Source of the DNA: Henckelia pumila
Taxonomy: Eukaryota > Streptophyta > Magnoliopsida > Lamiales > Gesneriaceae
Assembly: GCF_033568475.1 (NCBI RefSeq)
Contig: NC_133122.1
Coordinates: 145,342,861 to 145,406,860 of the forward strand
Reading direction: 5' to 3'
Length of the DNA stretch: 64,000 nt
Under the pieces are notes generated by a model. That model ran no database searches. It saw only the letters and a program-made list of their open reading frames with translations, and was not told the DNA's origin. Of this stretch, positions 47,232-59,214 are shown in pieces. The stretch's first letter is position 1. Every line of letters begins with the position of its first letter. Both the position numbers and the translations under genes were made by a program.

Positions 47232-47418
47232 AATAAGCTGCATGGGTGACCTCATTGCAAAGCCATGCATGTTTGATATAATAATATTAACATTCATTGT
47301 GAAAATGTGATTTAGTGACGGTAAATTCATGTCGTTGTATTTGGAAGTGTGAGAGTATGTAAATGAGTATGTCGTATGTACTTTATCCCAAGCCTAATAT
47401 TGTATAAACAATTTATGG

Positions 47419-47424
47419 AATAAA
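47419..47424 (+). terminator. Probable poly(A) signal of the ALDH gene
   Basis: AATAAA about 190 bp after the ALDH stop codon, at a usual plant 3' UTR distance. 47425-48221 beyond it is AT-rich with no gene. Confidence 0.5.
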
Positions 47425-48221
47425 ACTTTTGTTTGATATCAGGAATCAAGAAGAGTATACATCTAAATATAAGTAAGATATATATTTTTATTTTTATTTT
47501 ATAACGAAAGGAGTTGTTCAGAGTAAAAAATTTCTACTAACATATTTATATTTTATATGACAATTTAATATATTATTAAATTTGAAATGTATGCTTGGAA
47601 GTTGGAAGTGTAAGTCGAGAACGCTTTGCCGCTATTTTCTATGAGTACTAGATAAACTTACAGGCTAATACAAACCATTTCAGGTAGCTAAACCTATTGG
47701 TAGGCTCATATCCGAACCACCACATATCCAATCCCATTAGTGAATTTTTTTTTAAAAAAATGGCAATGGTATTCCTCTAAAAATTTAAAAAAAAATTGTG
47801 AATAGTGAAAAATATAATATAGATATGATAGGATAAATAAGAATACTTTATTCATTATTGTATATTTTTATTTATATAGTACGTTCATATTATTTGAATA
47901 TTAGAGAACATGATTTCTTAATTGAAAATCTCATCTCAATAATCATCTTCAACTTATCAAAACATTACTCATTACATTATTTATGAAAGATGCGTGAAAT
48001 CAAATTTTTTGTCACAATCTTATCAGTAAAACTCAATTGAAAAATCTGAACGAACATAAAAAAAAATACAATAATAAATGCTCCCCTAATCTCATCATCT
48101 AAGATTTTGTGACGGAGCATCATGATCTGAGACCTACATCCACATATCGGCTACCTTTGTTTTTAGTTGTAACTTCACCACAAACCAACAAAAATTCAAA
48201 ACCATTTTCTTCTCACCTCCA

Positions 48222-48515
48222 CTCACACACACCCAACACAACACCCAAAAATATTTACACACACCCGCACACACAGAGTACACACACACATACACGCGCA
48301 CACAGAACACACACCGCACACACCCACACACATACAATACACACATGACACACTGCACAAACACACACACTGCATCGAAAACACACACTGCACACAGTAA
48401 CTCACACACACACACAGAGTACACACTAGCTAACACACACTGTTCATGTCACTGTTCACGGTATTGTTCACGACACAATCCACACACTAAAACACACGTA
48501 CACACACAGAAATTT
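48222..48515. repeat. CA-rich microsatellite tract
   Basis: About 290 bp of degenerate CACA/CACAC on the plus strand. It creates Cys/Val-rich frames on the minus strand that are not genes. Confidence 0.9.
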
Positions 48516-48534
48516 TCATATACCTATTCATAAT

Positions 48535-49026
48535 CAATGTTATAATAAGCGTTAGGAGGTAGGCGGGTCGGTCACCCATCGCCTAGCGCCTAAACGCTTA
48601 GGCGGCCGCCTAGGGGGGTTTTTAATTTAGCCTACATATTTAATTATTAACTAATTTGATCTATCTTAATATTTTTCTAATAATTTTTTATTATCGAATT
48701 CACATGCCTAAGTGGTGTTTTTTTTTAAAATATCTAATTATTCTCGTTCATCTTAATATTTCTCAAATAATTCATCTTTATCAAATTCAAACTCGAATTA
48801 CATGACATATTTCTCGTATTCATCCGATACAAATTGATGGAAAAATATTTCTAATAAGCTTTTTTTAAAAAAATTAAAATAAAAAATATTATATGTTAAT
48901 CTAAACGGCCGCCTAGGCGGATTTTGAGTTGTCTAGGCTAATATAATAACTCCTAGAAGCTTCAACTGTCAAAAAATTGGGGCGGTGGTATCGCCTAGCG
49001 TCTAGGCGCCGCCTTTTAGAACATGG
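48535..49026. mobile_element. hAT-like MITE, 'GGCGGCCGCCTAGGCG' interior
   Basis: Perfect 8-bp duplication TTCATAAT (48527-48534 and 49027-49034). Ends CAATGTTATAATAAGCG and (reverse complement) CCATGTTCTAAAAGGCG. The interior carries repeated CGCCTAGCG and GGCGGCCGCCTAGG. 492 bp, non-coding. Confidence 0.85.
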
Positions 49027-49034
49027 TTCATAAT

Positions 49035-49640
49035 TCTTCAAATCGTGCCTAGATCATTTAAAACATGTAAAACTCCTTTAAAAACTACTATGGTTTCAAA
49101 GATGCATCAAAAGAACGGATTTTACTTGCCTTTAACCGAAGAGGAAATGATTCAAAGATGATTCTACGATTGTAGTGTACCTGGAGCACACTCGAAGCTG
49201 ATTGAAAAGACAAGTGGATCGAATTTTCCTCCTCTTCTCACCCTAGACGCCTCCTTCTAAACCTCATGTTTCTCTATTCTCGTTTTTTTTTACTGAATTC
49301 TTTTCCCCATTTTTTTTTAACGCTTACACTACCCAATTCAATAAGTTATATAAAAATAACCCATTATTAATTAATTATCTAAGAGGCCTTGTCCACTCTT
49401 TAAATAATATTTTAACAAAAATAAATAATAAATTTAAAATTCTAACCGTGTTCGGTTATCTCTTCTCCAGAATCCATCTCGACATCATCAACTAAAACCA
49501 TCATGCCTAAAAAATAAATAAACGTTAGGAATAAAAAATATTTAAAATTTAACACACATAAAATTTAAACTTTAAACATTAAAAATTAAATAAATGTAAT
49601 TAATGTGGTCCGGTCAGTCACTTAAATTTTTAGCCATTAC
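49035..49640 (-). repeat. Possible gypsy LTR remnant
   Basis: Lies just downstream of the gypsy pol relic in its direction of reading. Low coding content, moderately complex sequence. The start of the LTR could not be fixed, so this rests on position. Confidence 0.3.
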
Positions 49641-52600
49641 AATCCTACCCCTTTAAAAATAAAATTTCGTTCTCGAAATTCAACTCACCAAAAAATTCTA
49701 GTTATCTTTCCTGCATATCTGATTCCAAGTCTCAAGTTGCTTCCTCTACTGAATGGTTCAACCACTGCACATTAACCATGGGCATCACTCTGCTCCTCAA
49801 TCTTCTCTCTTGCCTTTCGAGGATACGCACCGAGATCTCCTCGTAAGACAAGTCCTATGGTAGCTGAAGTGATTCAAACTATAGTACATGCGTCGGGTTA
49901 GATATATATTTTCGAAGCATCGATATATGAAACACATTGTGCACTGCAGTAAGGTGGGGTGGTAAGGCCAATCTATAGGCTAAGGTCCCCACTCGCTCCA
50001 AAATCTCAAACGGTCTCATGTATCTTGGGTTCAGTTTTTTTTTCCCTACCAAATCTCATCACACCCTTCATTGGCACCACCTTGTGGAAAACGTGATCTC
50101 CTACTGCAAACTCCAAGTCACGACATCGCTTATCAGCATAACTCTTCTAGTGACTCTGGGCAGTACTCATTCTATCACGAATCTGAACCATTATTTCCAT
50201 TGTCTGCTTAACAATTCTTAGACCCATCTCCACTCGCTCTCCAACATCATCCCGATGTATCATATTTCTACACTTCCTTTAATATAAGGCCTCGTAGGGA
50301 GCCATATGTATGAAAGCTTGATAACTGTTGTTGTAAGTGAATTCGATCAGTGGAAATTTCGAATCTCAACTCCTTTTAAAGTCTAAAACACAAGCTCGTA
50401 GCAGGTCCTCCAATGTATGTATGACCCTCTCAGATTATATGTCGATCTAGGGGTGAAAATATGTGCTGAAAGTCAATTTCATCTCCAATGCATGATGTAA
50501 ACTCCTCCAAAAACCTGATGTAAATCGAGGATCTCTATCCGACACAATAGACACTGTAATGACATGCAGTATAACAATCTCTTTCAAGTATCACTTGACA
50601 TACTTATTCATATTGTAGTTCATCTCACAGGAAAAATGTGAGCTGAATTGGTGAAACGATCAAAAATCACCCAGATATAGTTGAATCCCTGCAACGTCCT
50701 TGGCAACCCAAACACAAATTCGATGCTGACATTCTCCCAATTTCACTTAGGTATAGGGAGTGGTTAACATACCAACTGGCATCTGATGCTCTGCTTTTAC
50801 TTGTTGGCACGTAAGGCACTCGATCACAAACTTGAAAATATCTCTTTTCATACCTGACCACCATTACAATTACTTCGAGCCTTTATACAGCTTTATACTC
50901 CCAAGATGAATGGAATACGGAAACCTATGGGCTTCAACCAAAACATCCCTTCTGAGTGTGTCATATGTTGGAACCCAAATTCTACCTCGGTATCGAACTA
51001 TTAAATCCTCAATAGTATACAAGTTTCTGCCCCTTTCCTCTTCCCTCTTTCTCCACTTAATCAACTGCTCGTCAGACAACTGGCCTTCACAAATCCTGTC
51101 CCTCGGTGTAGGCTGGATTGTCAGCACTGTCAGTTTAGCGAAGACTTCTTGAGTCAACACCTCCAACTCAAATCCTTGCACTTGGTTAACAAAGGCCGAT
51201 GAACTGTCAGTTGTCCTAGGCCTGATGAATTTCTGCTCAAAGCACCAACTACCACGTTGGCCTTACTCGGATGGTAATTGATTACACAGTCATAATCTTT
51301 CACCAACTCCAACCAATGATGCTGCCTCATATTTAGCTCATTCTGAGTGAAGAAGTATTTGAGACTCTTGTAATCGGTGAAGATCTCACACTTTTCACCA
51401 TACAAGTAGTGCCTCCACATTTAGAGGGTAAAAACTACTGTTGCTAGCTCCAGGTCGTGAGTAGGGTAGTTTTTCTCATTAATCTTTAATTTTCTTGAAG
51501 CATAAACAATCACCTTCCCATCCTGCATCAAGGCTGATCCCAAACCCAACTTAGAAGAATCCGTGTATAACACATAATCTCCTTGCCCCGATGGCATCAC
51601 TAAAACTGGAGCATCCATCAAAGCTTTCTTCAATCTATCAAAACCCCTCTGACAGTCTAAGTACTTATACTCGACTCCTTTCTTAGTCAAAGACATCAAA
51701 GGAAAGGTCATCTTCAAAAATCCCTTGATAAAACGTTTGTAGTATCCTACCAAGTTTATGAAACTACGAATTTCAGCAATATTCTTAGGCACTAACCAAT
51801 CTCTAACTGCCTCTACCTTGGCTGGGTCCACTTCCACCCCTTCTTTTAAAACCACATGGCCCAAAAATTCTATTTTCTTCAGCCAAAATTCACATTTGCT
51901 GAACTTGGCAAACAACTGCTTCTCCTTCAGAATCTGTAACACTGTCCTTAGATTAATGGCATGCTCCCACCAGACTCTTAGAGTAAATCAGGATGTAATC
52001 AATGAACACGATGATGAACCGATTCAAAAATGGCTGAAATACCGTGTTCATCATATCCATAAATACAAACGGTGCATTCGTCAGTCCGAATGACATAACT
52101 AAGAACTCGTAGTGCCCATAACGAGTCTAGAATTCTGTCTTATGGATATCTGACTCCTTAATCTTCAACTAGTAGTATCCTGAACGGAGATCTATCTTAG
52201 AGAACACTACAACCTCTTGATGTTGATTTAATAAATCATCAATCCTCGATAAAAGATATTTGTTCTTCATCATCAATTTATTTAACTCTCTGTAATCTAT
52301 ACATAGTCTCATACTATCGTCCTTCTTCTTCAAAAAGAGGACTGGTGCGCCCCATGGTGAGTAGCTGGGGTGTATAAATCCCTTATCCAATAAATCATGA
52401 ATCTGATCCTTAAGCTCCTTTATCTCGGTCGGAGCCAATCTATATGGTGCCTTAGAAACAGGCGCTGCATTTGGTACCAACTCAATAGATAATTCGAGCT
52501 CCCTGACAGGTGGAAGACCAGAAATGTCATCAGGAAACACCTTTGGAAAATCATCAACCACCTCAACCTCTGCCAAATTAAGACGGTCATTGAACCTTCG

Positions 52601-52880
52601 TAACAACTGATACACTGACTAGGAAACCGTAACACCCCTTTCTCAAACAGTTCTGAGCCTTCAAGGTTGAATTCAACCAAATCTAACTGTTACCCTTCAC
52701 TACCTCAAATGTAAAATGACCTCACTGGGGTTGTCTAACTGTAATTGTCCTTTGCCTGAATACAATCGACACCCCATACTTGGTTAACCAATCCATTCCT
52801 AAAATAATGTCAAATTTTGACATGAGTAACACAATCAAATTAGCTACCACCCTTTTTCCCTGCAGTAAAACTTAGAAATC
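49641..52880 (-). pseudogene. Ty3/gypsy (Del/Tekay-like) pol relic
   Basis: Minus-strand pieces in order: protease end (FDIILGMDWLTKYG, about 52760-52820), RT N-part ([31 protein letters not shown]; 52615-52169), RT/RNase H ([24 protein letters not shown]; 51942-51421), RNase H end (51420-51154), the integrase zinc region (51181-50870) and decayed integrase to about 49650. That last part ends in the GAATTTCGAGAACGAAATTTT stretch typical of Tekay 3' ends. Stops and frameshifts are frequent, and the RT box reads FIDY instead of FIDD (51994-52005). No gag is present. Inactive. Confidence 0.85.
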
Positions 52881-53389
52881 CAAACTCAAGATTTTATATC
52901 TTGTTAAATTTAGATTTAAGAATGCTTGCGAAAAGAATTCAAAGATCATACATTGTCACCGAATTTGACAATATTGTATTCTCCAATTTATCATTTCACT
53001 TGTTATATGATTGGTGTTCAAACTTTCAAGTTTTTCAAATTTAAGCGTTATAGCTTTAGAACTTTAAATTCAAGATTTTATGTCTTGTAAATTTTGATTA
53101 AGCGTGATGACTTATCACATTTGAACTTGAACTCTCGAGTTTCATTCACAACATGAATTTTAAGCGCAAAAAGGCTTACAAAACTTGATTCAAGATTTTA
53201 TTTCTTGTAAATCCATGTTTTAAATGTACAAAGCTTACAAAATTCACTTTGAATGAAACGACAAGTATCACAACAACTTGTCACAACAGTACAACATTTT
53301 TTATATAGTTGACACACCATATCACTTGGTTACCCAACAAGTTTTTAATAAAAAATCATCAATAATGAACTCTGTCTCACAGTTTGTCT
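52881..53389. repeat. Repetitive spacer with AAGATTTTAT(G/T)TCTTGTAAAT units
   Basis: At least three copies of a TTCAAGATTTTAT-TCTTGTAAAT motif (about 52892, 53071, 53190) spaced 120-180 bp apart. Probably a decayed retroelement untranslated region. No gene seen. Confidence 0.45.
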
Positions 53390-54080
53390 CATGACCTGTT
53401 GCGACAAGAGTTGCAACAGTCATGGTAACTTGATTTCATTTACCTTTCTTTGGACGATAACATTCTCTGGCCATGTGATTTGGCTTATCACAATTACAAC
53501 AGTCCTCTTAGAACCTTTTGACATTGCACTTTTCAGGATACAACATCTCTTTGCAATCACTTGGTTCAACCAAATTACCCCTTTCAATATATGGATAATT
53601 TATCTTTTGGTTCAGATTGCTTGCGATTGTCATATTCAATACGCAGTCAAACAATCAGAACCTTGAGACACATTTTTTTTGTTTATGGATTAAATAATTT
53701 TTGAAATCCATTCACGAAGACAAAATTTCTCAATTATTGAAGCAATTTGAAATGGTTCACTTATTTGCATACCCTCGACATGCAAATTATTCCATAACAC
53801 TTGCAGTTCCTGCACTTGGCTTATCACAAATTTGAAATTCATAACTTACCAATTTCGGTTTCATATTTCATAAGCCATTATTTTTCCCCTGTCAATTTTC
53901 TTCTCGGATATTGTTTGAGCTCTTACATGCAGAAACTTCACCAAATGCAATGTAGTATGATAGAACATCATCTTTTCAAAGTTGGGGCCTTCAAAATTCT
54001 CCTATTTCTCAACATGCATCGCTGGAACGGGGAAGGAACATGGGCAATAGATGATGATGACATTTCATAATGCACAGTAA
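53390..54080 (-). pseudogene. Copia-like gag remnant with zinc knuckle
   Basis: The minus strand at about 53461-53505 reads CCNCDKPNHMARECYRPKKG, a complete CX2CX4HX4C knuckle as in retrotransposon Gag. The surroundings are too decayed to give a long frame. Confidence 0.55.
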
Positions 54081-54095
54081 AATTCATCTTAAGAT

Positions 54096-55312
54096 TGTTG
54101 GGTTTGGATTCTGTGCAAAACTGAAACTGTACATCTTGTGTCTTGACAGATGTTGCAACACGTCCTGGAACACGACACCAACAGAAAGTTAAAGTCGAGG
54201 CTAGAGTTAGACTTTATGTCCTTAAGACGAATTTTCCCCACACACGGTGCTTATGGAATATGGCAATCGTCTCCCAAGATACAATAATTTTTGTTTTGTA
54301 ATAGGAGCACTCCAAATTACAAAACCCGGCGAACTTTGAAGATGTTTTTTGAACTTTTAGAAATGTAAAACAGAAATTCGATGCAGCAAAATGATTTGCA
54401 TGAAAATATATGTATTTTGGAATTCCAAACTTTGTAATTGAAAAACAACATTTTCCATTCAAAAAAATTAGTTATATTTATAGAGATTGAAAGTCTTAAA
54501 TGAAAAGGTGCATCACTTCAAATGAGACACATCTTTTGTCCAAAAAATGTCAAATAACTACCCACAGGGGCATAGGCGAGTTGGTAAGGCCTGAGGTGAC
54601 GTGAAAAGAAATTCTCCAGCATTGCGGATTCAATCCTCGTGTAGAGCATATTCCATGCTGAAATATTGTGGGATATGCTCTGGTGGTTGGCCATGTTGCT
54701 CCCTCCTTCAGGTCTCATCCGCTCGTGCACATCCCTCGATTTAATCTCCTCATGAGTCAATGAGCCTCTGAATCATGTGAAATGAGGTCTCCTTCGGGGT
54801 CAACCCTTTTAAGATGTCAAATAACTATCCTCACATACAACTATTAGACCACCATATCCAATTTTAATTGGAATTACCGAACTCATATTTGAATTGTAGA
54901 ATTCAAATTCAAATTAACAAACTAAATATATTTGTTTCAAGGGTTATCGGTGGGCTTTGCCACTTGTCTCATCCTTTTCACTTCAATATATTTATATATA
55001 TTATATTAATATAATATATATAATTTTTTAATATTCAAATTTTTTACTCGATAAAATCCAAATAATTATTTGTGAACACATTATTAATTTCTCATTCACT
55101 CAAATTGATAATCGAAAAATAATTTATCACAAACATTTTATCGATTTTAAATGGATACACAACCCAAATTTCCAACAATAAAATCTCACAATCGTATGGC
55201 ATTGATCGCCATTGACGAGTGCGTTTCAAAACAAAGGATAAATAGAAATAGATTCTATTCATATGAGTAACCCTTTCCACATATATTGTCATACGAGCTC
55301 CGCCTTGATATT
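54096..55312. other. Probable decayed LTR-retrotransposon DNA
   Basis: Starts with TGTTGGGTTTGG, which may be an LTR tip, next to the gag remnant. It holds TATTTATAGAGATTG and AT-rich repeats. A SINE (54561-54813) and a MITE (55321-55767) have inserted in or beside it. No matching second LTR was found. Confidence 0.3.
54561..54813 (+). mobile_element. tRNA-derived SINE with 14-bp target duplication
   Basis: ATGTCAAATAACTA is exact at 54547-54560 and 54814-54827. Near the 5' end are GGCGAGTTGGTAAGGC (A-box) and GGATTCAATCC (B-box), spaced as in a tRNA, so it carries an internal pol III promoter. The body is about 250 bp with no poly-A tail, ending CCTTTTAAG. Non-coding; it needs a LINE partner to move. 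Confidence 0.88.
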
Positions 55313-55320
55313 AGTCCCCA

Positions 55321-55767
55321 ATAGGGGTACAAACAAATCGAATCGAGCCGATTAATGATAAAATTTTAAGGCTCGAATTCGGCTCGATAAGAGTATATTC
55401 GAGTTCGATAATTTCAAATATTTTGGCTCGAGCTCGGCTCAAAATGAAGTTCGAGTTTGAGTTCGGCTCGAAATATACGAACCTATTCGTGAACTATTCG
55501 GATATTATGGTTTGAAAATCTCGAAATGTTCGAAAAAATTCGAAATGTATATATATTTAATATATAATTATATTATAGTAATTAAATTTTAAGACTCGCA
55601 AACTATTCGCGAACTATCGAACAGAATAATTTCGGCTCGAGCTCGACTCGAAAAAAAGTTCGAACATGTTCGAATTCGGCTCGAGTTCGATAAGCTCGAA
55701 TACGAATCAAATATTTATCGAGCGGGCTCGTTAAGCTCACAAACAGGTTCGGTTCGTTTGCACCCTT
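55321..55767. mobile_element. hAT-like MITE, 'GGCTCGAGCTCGG' interior
   Basis: Perfect 8-bp duplication AGTCCCCA (55313-55320 and 55768-55775). Ends ATAGGGGTACAAACAAATCG and (reverse complement) AAGGGTGCAAACGAACCG. The interior is made of repeated TTCGAG/GGCTCGAGCTCGGCTCG words. 447 bp, non-coding. Confidence 0.87.
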
Positions 55768-55939
55768 AGTCCCCACTCCTAAAAGAATCCATTTGAGTCA
55801 CGAACTACTCAGCCTATCACCGGGGTTTTCAAGAGATATCTACGCCATCATTTACATATATATTAACGACAAGTAGTGATGCACACAATACACGTGGTCG
55901 GTAGAAAATATTGGAAAGGGTGTAATTTTTTACACAAAA

Positions 55940-56112
55940 ATTCTTATGAAACAGTTGACAGGCCAATTCGTACGACGGATTTCTGACATAAACCGACTAA
56001 TGAAAACATATTGTTATTTTATATTAAAAGTATGATTTTTCACGACGAATATAGATCATGTTGACTCATCTCTTTGTTATAAATCGTGAAACCGTTTCAT
56101 AAAAACTTACTC
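55940..56112. mobile_element. Diverged GAGACGG-type MITE
   Basis: TTCTTATGAAACAGTTGACAGG at one side and GTGAAACCGTTTCATAAAAAC at the other. The interior AAAGTATGATTTTTCACGAC matches the plan of the 42105-42600 elements. Confidence 0.55.
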
Positions 56113-56266
56113 TTTTTTTTCTTTTTTTTTTAAAAAAAATAGAAATTAAATTAAAATAAGGAGTAATTAAGTGCTTACTAGTCTAACTGCTTGTCGCAAG
56201 GATATGCATACCAACTCTGCACTAAAGTTGCAGCCTATCATGAACTTTTGTTTGTTTTTCGTCTAA

Positions 56267-57315
56267 GAGCATCTCTAATGGATCAAATTTGGAGGTTCAT
56301 ATACCAAAAAAAAATGAACCCACTACCATTGTGGGCAGTGGATTTATGGTTCAAAAAACAAACATGGTTCAAATATATGAACCATGTTTATACATGTACT
56401 TTGCTGACATTTTTTTGGGAAAAGTGTTATCTTTACTTTTTTTCTTTTTTTAAATAATTTTTTGAAAACAATTTTTTTTTGTGAAATTTGTTCACAATTT
56501 TTGGTTATTAACGTTATATATCATATTTCTTGTTTTAATTTTTTTAAAATTATTTTTTGATAATAAAATTTACTAAATTATTAAAAATTGATATATGATT
56601 AATTAAATTATATAAATAAAAATTATTATCATAAAAATTTATTTAGTTATATAACTTAAATTTATTACTATAAACGATTTAATGTGATTTTTATAAATTA
56701 AAAATTGAAGTTTGTAGTATATTTTATTAAATGGGCATGTTACTACTTTTAGTAGCATGCCCTTTTCATTTAAGTAGTTTTTAACAAAATTTTTAAAATT
56801 TTAATATATAACATAATACTCTATATCAAATTTAAAATATTTTAGTTAACATTTAGTTTAAATATTATTTTTTATTATAAAAATTACGATTTTTTAAAAC
56901 TTGTAATTTGAATTTTTTTAATGTATTTTGTTATATGTGCATGCTACTACACTTAGTAGCATGTTCTTTTCATTTAATTAGTTTTGTTAACAAAAGTTTT
57001 GAATTTTTAAAATATAAAATAATACGCTATATCAATTATTAAAAAAATATATGATTAATTAACTAATTACGAAAATAAAAAACATTACTTAAATATATAT
57101 TTAGTTACATATGTATGTGCAAAATTTATAAATAAAAATAGTAAATTAAATGAAAGAATTAATGTTTAATTTGATAGCGGGATTCTCAACAGTTGTGTTT
57201 TTTAGGTTTATGATTGGAGATGAAAGATTTAAAAAGTAATGAGCTTTAAACTTTTGATGTGGCATCACAAATGACAAAAATAAATTCATTTTTTGGGTTC
57301 ATGATTAGAGATGCC
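56267..57315. mobile_element. PIF/Harbinger-like non-autonomous element
   Basis: Ends GAGCATCTCTAATGG and (reverse complement) GGCATCTCTAATCATGAACC, with TAA on both sides (56264-56266 and 57316-57318). The interior is AT-rich and holds two copies of a ~200-bp unit, each with a hairpin around GCATG(C/T)TACTAC-TTAGTAGCATG (about 56746 and 56939). 1049 bp, no transposase. Confidence 0.75.
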
Positions 57316-57599
57316 TAATAATAATAGCATTGGCTCACATACTGTAACATCCACATGACCACATCACCGAATAATTATAAACAATTATTACTATTTGTCG
57401 AGTTTTACTATTTTTGGGAAGACAGTTTTTAGTGAAGGTTCTTTTATGGGCAAATTATTTTAAACTCCCCTCTATCAAATTTTTCTTTAACTTAACTCTC
57501 TACCCACCCCTTTTTTTTTATTTTCACTCCCTAGTGGTTCCCATTTTTGAATTAAAATTTAATTAAAACTAATCCTTTGTACGTGGTATGGTATATAAA
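57316..57599. other. Spacer, nothing recognised
   Basis: AT-rich DNA between the Harbinger-like element and the pararetrovirus-like relic. Confidence 0.5.
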
Positions 57600-57644
57600 T
57601 TTAATTATAAAAAATGAGCATGAAAGAACGAGAGATTTAGGAAA

Positions 57645-57650
57645 TTTATT
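57645..57650 (-). terminator. Poly(A) signal of the relic
   Basis: AATAAA on the minus strand, about 195 bp downstream of the minus-strand TATA box, as expected of a terminally redundant viral or retroelement transcript. Confidence 0.45.
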
Positions 57651-57841
57651 CAGACATAATATTATTATATAAATCAACTCCTTTGAAGAGGAGAATACAA
57701 CTTGTTTAGCTACTCATAGTAGCCTTGTTCTTGAAATACATAAAAGAAAATTTAATACAATAGAAAGAGAAATATTACAACAATTTATTTGTAAGAAAAC
57801 TGAAGGGAATGATCGATATCTTCAGCTTCTTCAAATGTCTG

Positions 57842-58010
57842 TATTTATAGTTGTAGTTTCACTCGTTTCACCGAGAAACTTCAGAAAATCTCACAGCTGT
57901 CTTGTATTTCTTTATGTCATTATTGATGGCATCTTTTATTAGTGGAGGAGGCAGTTGTCTTGTAATTTTTATGTCATTATTGATGACATCTTTTACTAGT
58001 GGAGGAATCA
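57842..58010 (-). promoter_or_regulatory. Relic promoter with duplicated 58-bp upstream block
   Basis: The minus-strand TATA box TATAAATA is at 57842-57849. Just upstream of it on that strand are two ~58-bp tandem copies (57894-57951 and 57952-58009) containing GATGTCATCAATAATGACAT-like words. The paired TGAC-type half-sites recall the as-1/ocs elements of plant pararetrovirus promoters. Activity is unknown. Confidence 0.5.
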
Positions 58011-58065
58011 CATTCCTGCCACTTTCTTTTGGCTTTATTCTCCTCACATGTCTGCTTTATTGTTG

Positions 58066-59214
58066 TCAGGACATCTTTTGCTTTTGAAGTAGCCCCCTGT
58101 GAAAATGCATCTTCAGTGGTCCTTGTCCACCTTTGCTTGTCTCGGAAAAATCCTTTCGATCCGTTCGGGGTCTAAAGGTTTTTCCAAATTCTGGCTCCTT
58201 ATGATTTGGGCATTCTGGGCAGATATTCTCTGACCATCGTCCAAAATGAGCCATGTTACAAAATTTTCGGCGAGTTTTTTTACTCCCCGGCAGCTTGTTG
58301 TTCCACAAAAGATTTCTCTTCTTTTCGAAGAGTTCTTCCGCAAAGGCTGTAGTTTTTCCTGTCATTGTGTTTAACAGGAACGATACATTCACAGAATTCT
58401 GATAAAATTTGAATGGAAACTTGACTTTGTCCATCTCAGTAAGACAGACCTAAATACCCCATGCCCTTCTGGTTGAGATCTCATTTTCCCCGAAAGTGGA
58501 CACCAAGGGTATTTCTTCAGTTTTAGGATCCTTGATAAATTTATGACTATTTATATCAGGTCTCCTCAGCTTGATGAAATGAAAGGGTTCGTGTGATCCT
58601 TTCACTGTTGGTTCTGGAGCTGCACTGAAAAAGTATAACTCAAGCACATATCCTCTGGACAAATGATCATTATTTGCCCATGTTTCTTGGACTGCTTCCT
58701 GGATCCATTTTGGTAATTGTGATATCACCGGGATGCTTGGTGACGTTGTGTAAACTGAGGCCAAAGACCCAAATTCATACCAGAGTTTTATATCTTTAGG
58801 ATTGACATTATTTTTTAGCCAAACCCTTGGATATATTCCTGCAACATCAACCCTGCAAGTGTTCGGATTGATTTCACTCCTTGTATTCAATTTTTCTCAC
58901 CTCTGTTGATAAACCTAGAATGGAGAAATAATAGATGGATTAGTATCAATCTTAGATTTTCCCTTGTCAGTGTTGGGCCTAAGATTGATCTCTTCCTCTT
59001 TTACCCCAGAGGCGGAGGGTTGACTTGATGAGTTCTTCTCATCAATTGTTGCTTCATCCAATTCATCAAAAGCTGATGGTAGATTAGCACTTATATCTTG
59101 GGTATTAGAATTCCCAACATTTTGTTCTACAACCAGTGACTGTAATTCTTCTTGTAAAACCAATGGTTTTATCGTTTCTTGTTTAAGAGAAACCAGTGGC
59201 TTCTCTATAGCCCT
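58066..59214 (-). pseudogene. ORF downstream of RNase H in the pararetrovirus-like relic, with stops
   Basis: One reading frame runs from 59214 to 58066, broken by stops near 58891-58917 and at 58450-58452 but with no frameshift, so decay is modest. The upstream third is acidic and Gln/Ser-rich (LVLQEELQSLVVEQN). The middle has PRVWLKNN and KLWYEFGSL. The last third has a possible Cys cluster (FCNMAHFGRW, CPECPNH). I do not recognise the family with confidence. By position between pol and the promoter it could match the inclusion-body/transactivator ORF of some Caulimoviridae, but this is inference. A MITE at 59215 separates it from the RNase H side. Confidence 0.45.

Noticed and set aside
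48134..48436. Cys/Val-rich 100-codon minus-strand frame that looks like a cysteine-rich peptide
   Set aside because: It is only the translation of the CA microsatellite; the composition is explained by the repeat.
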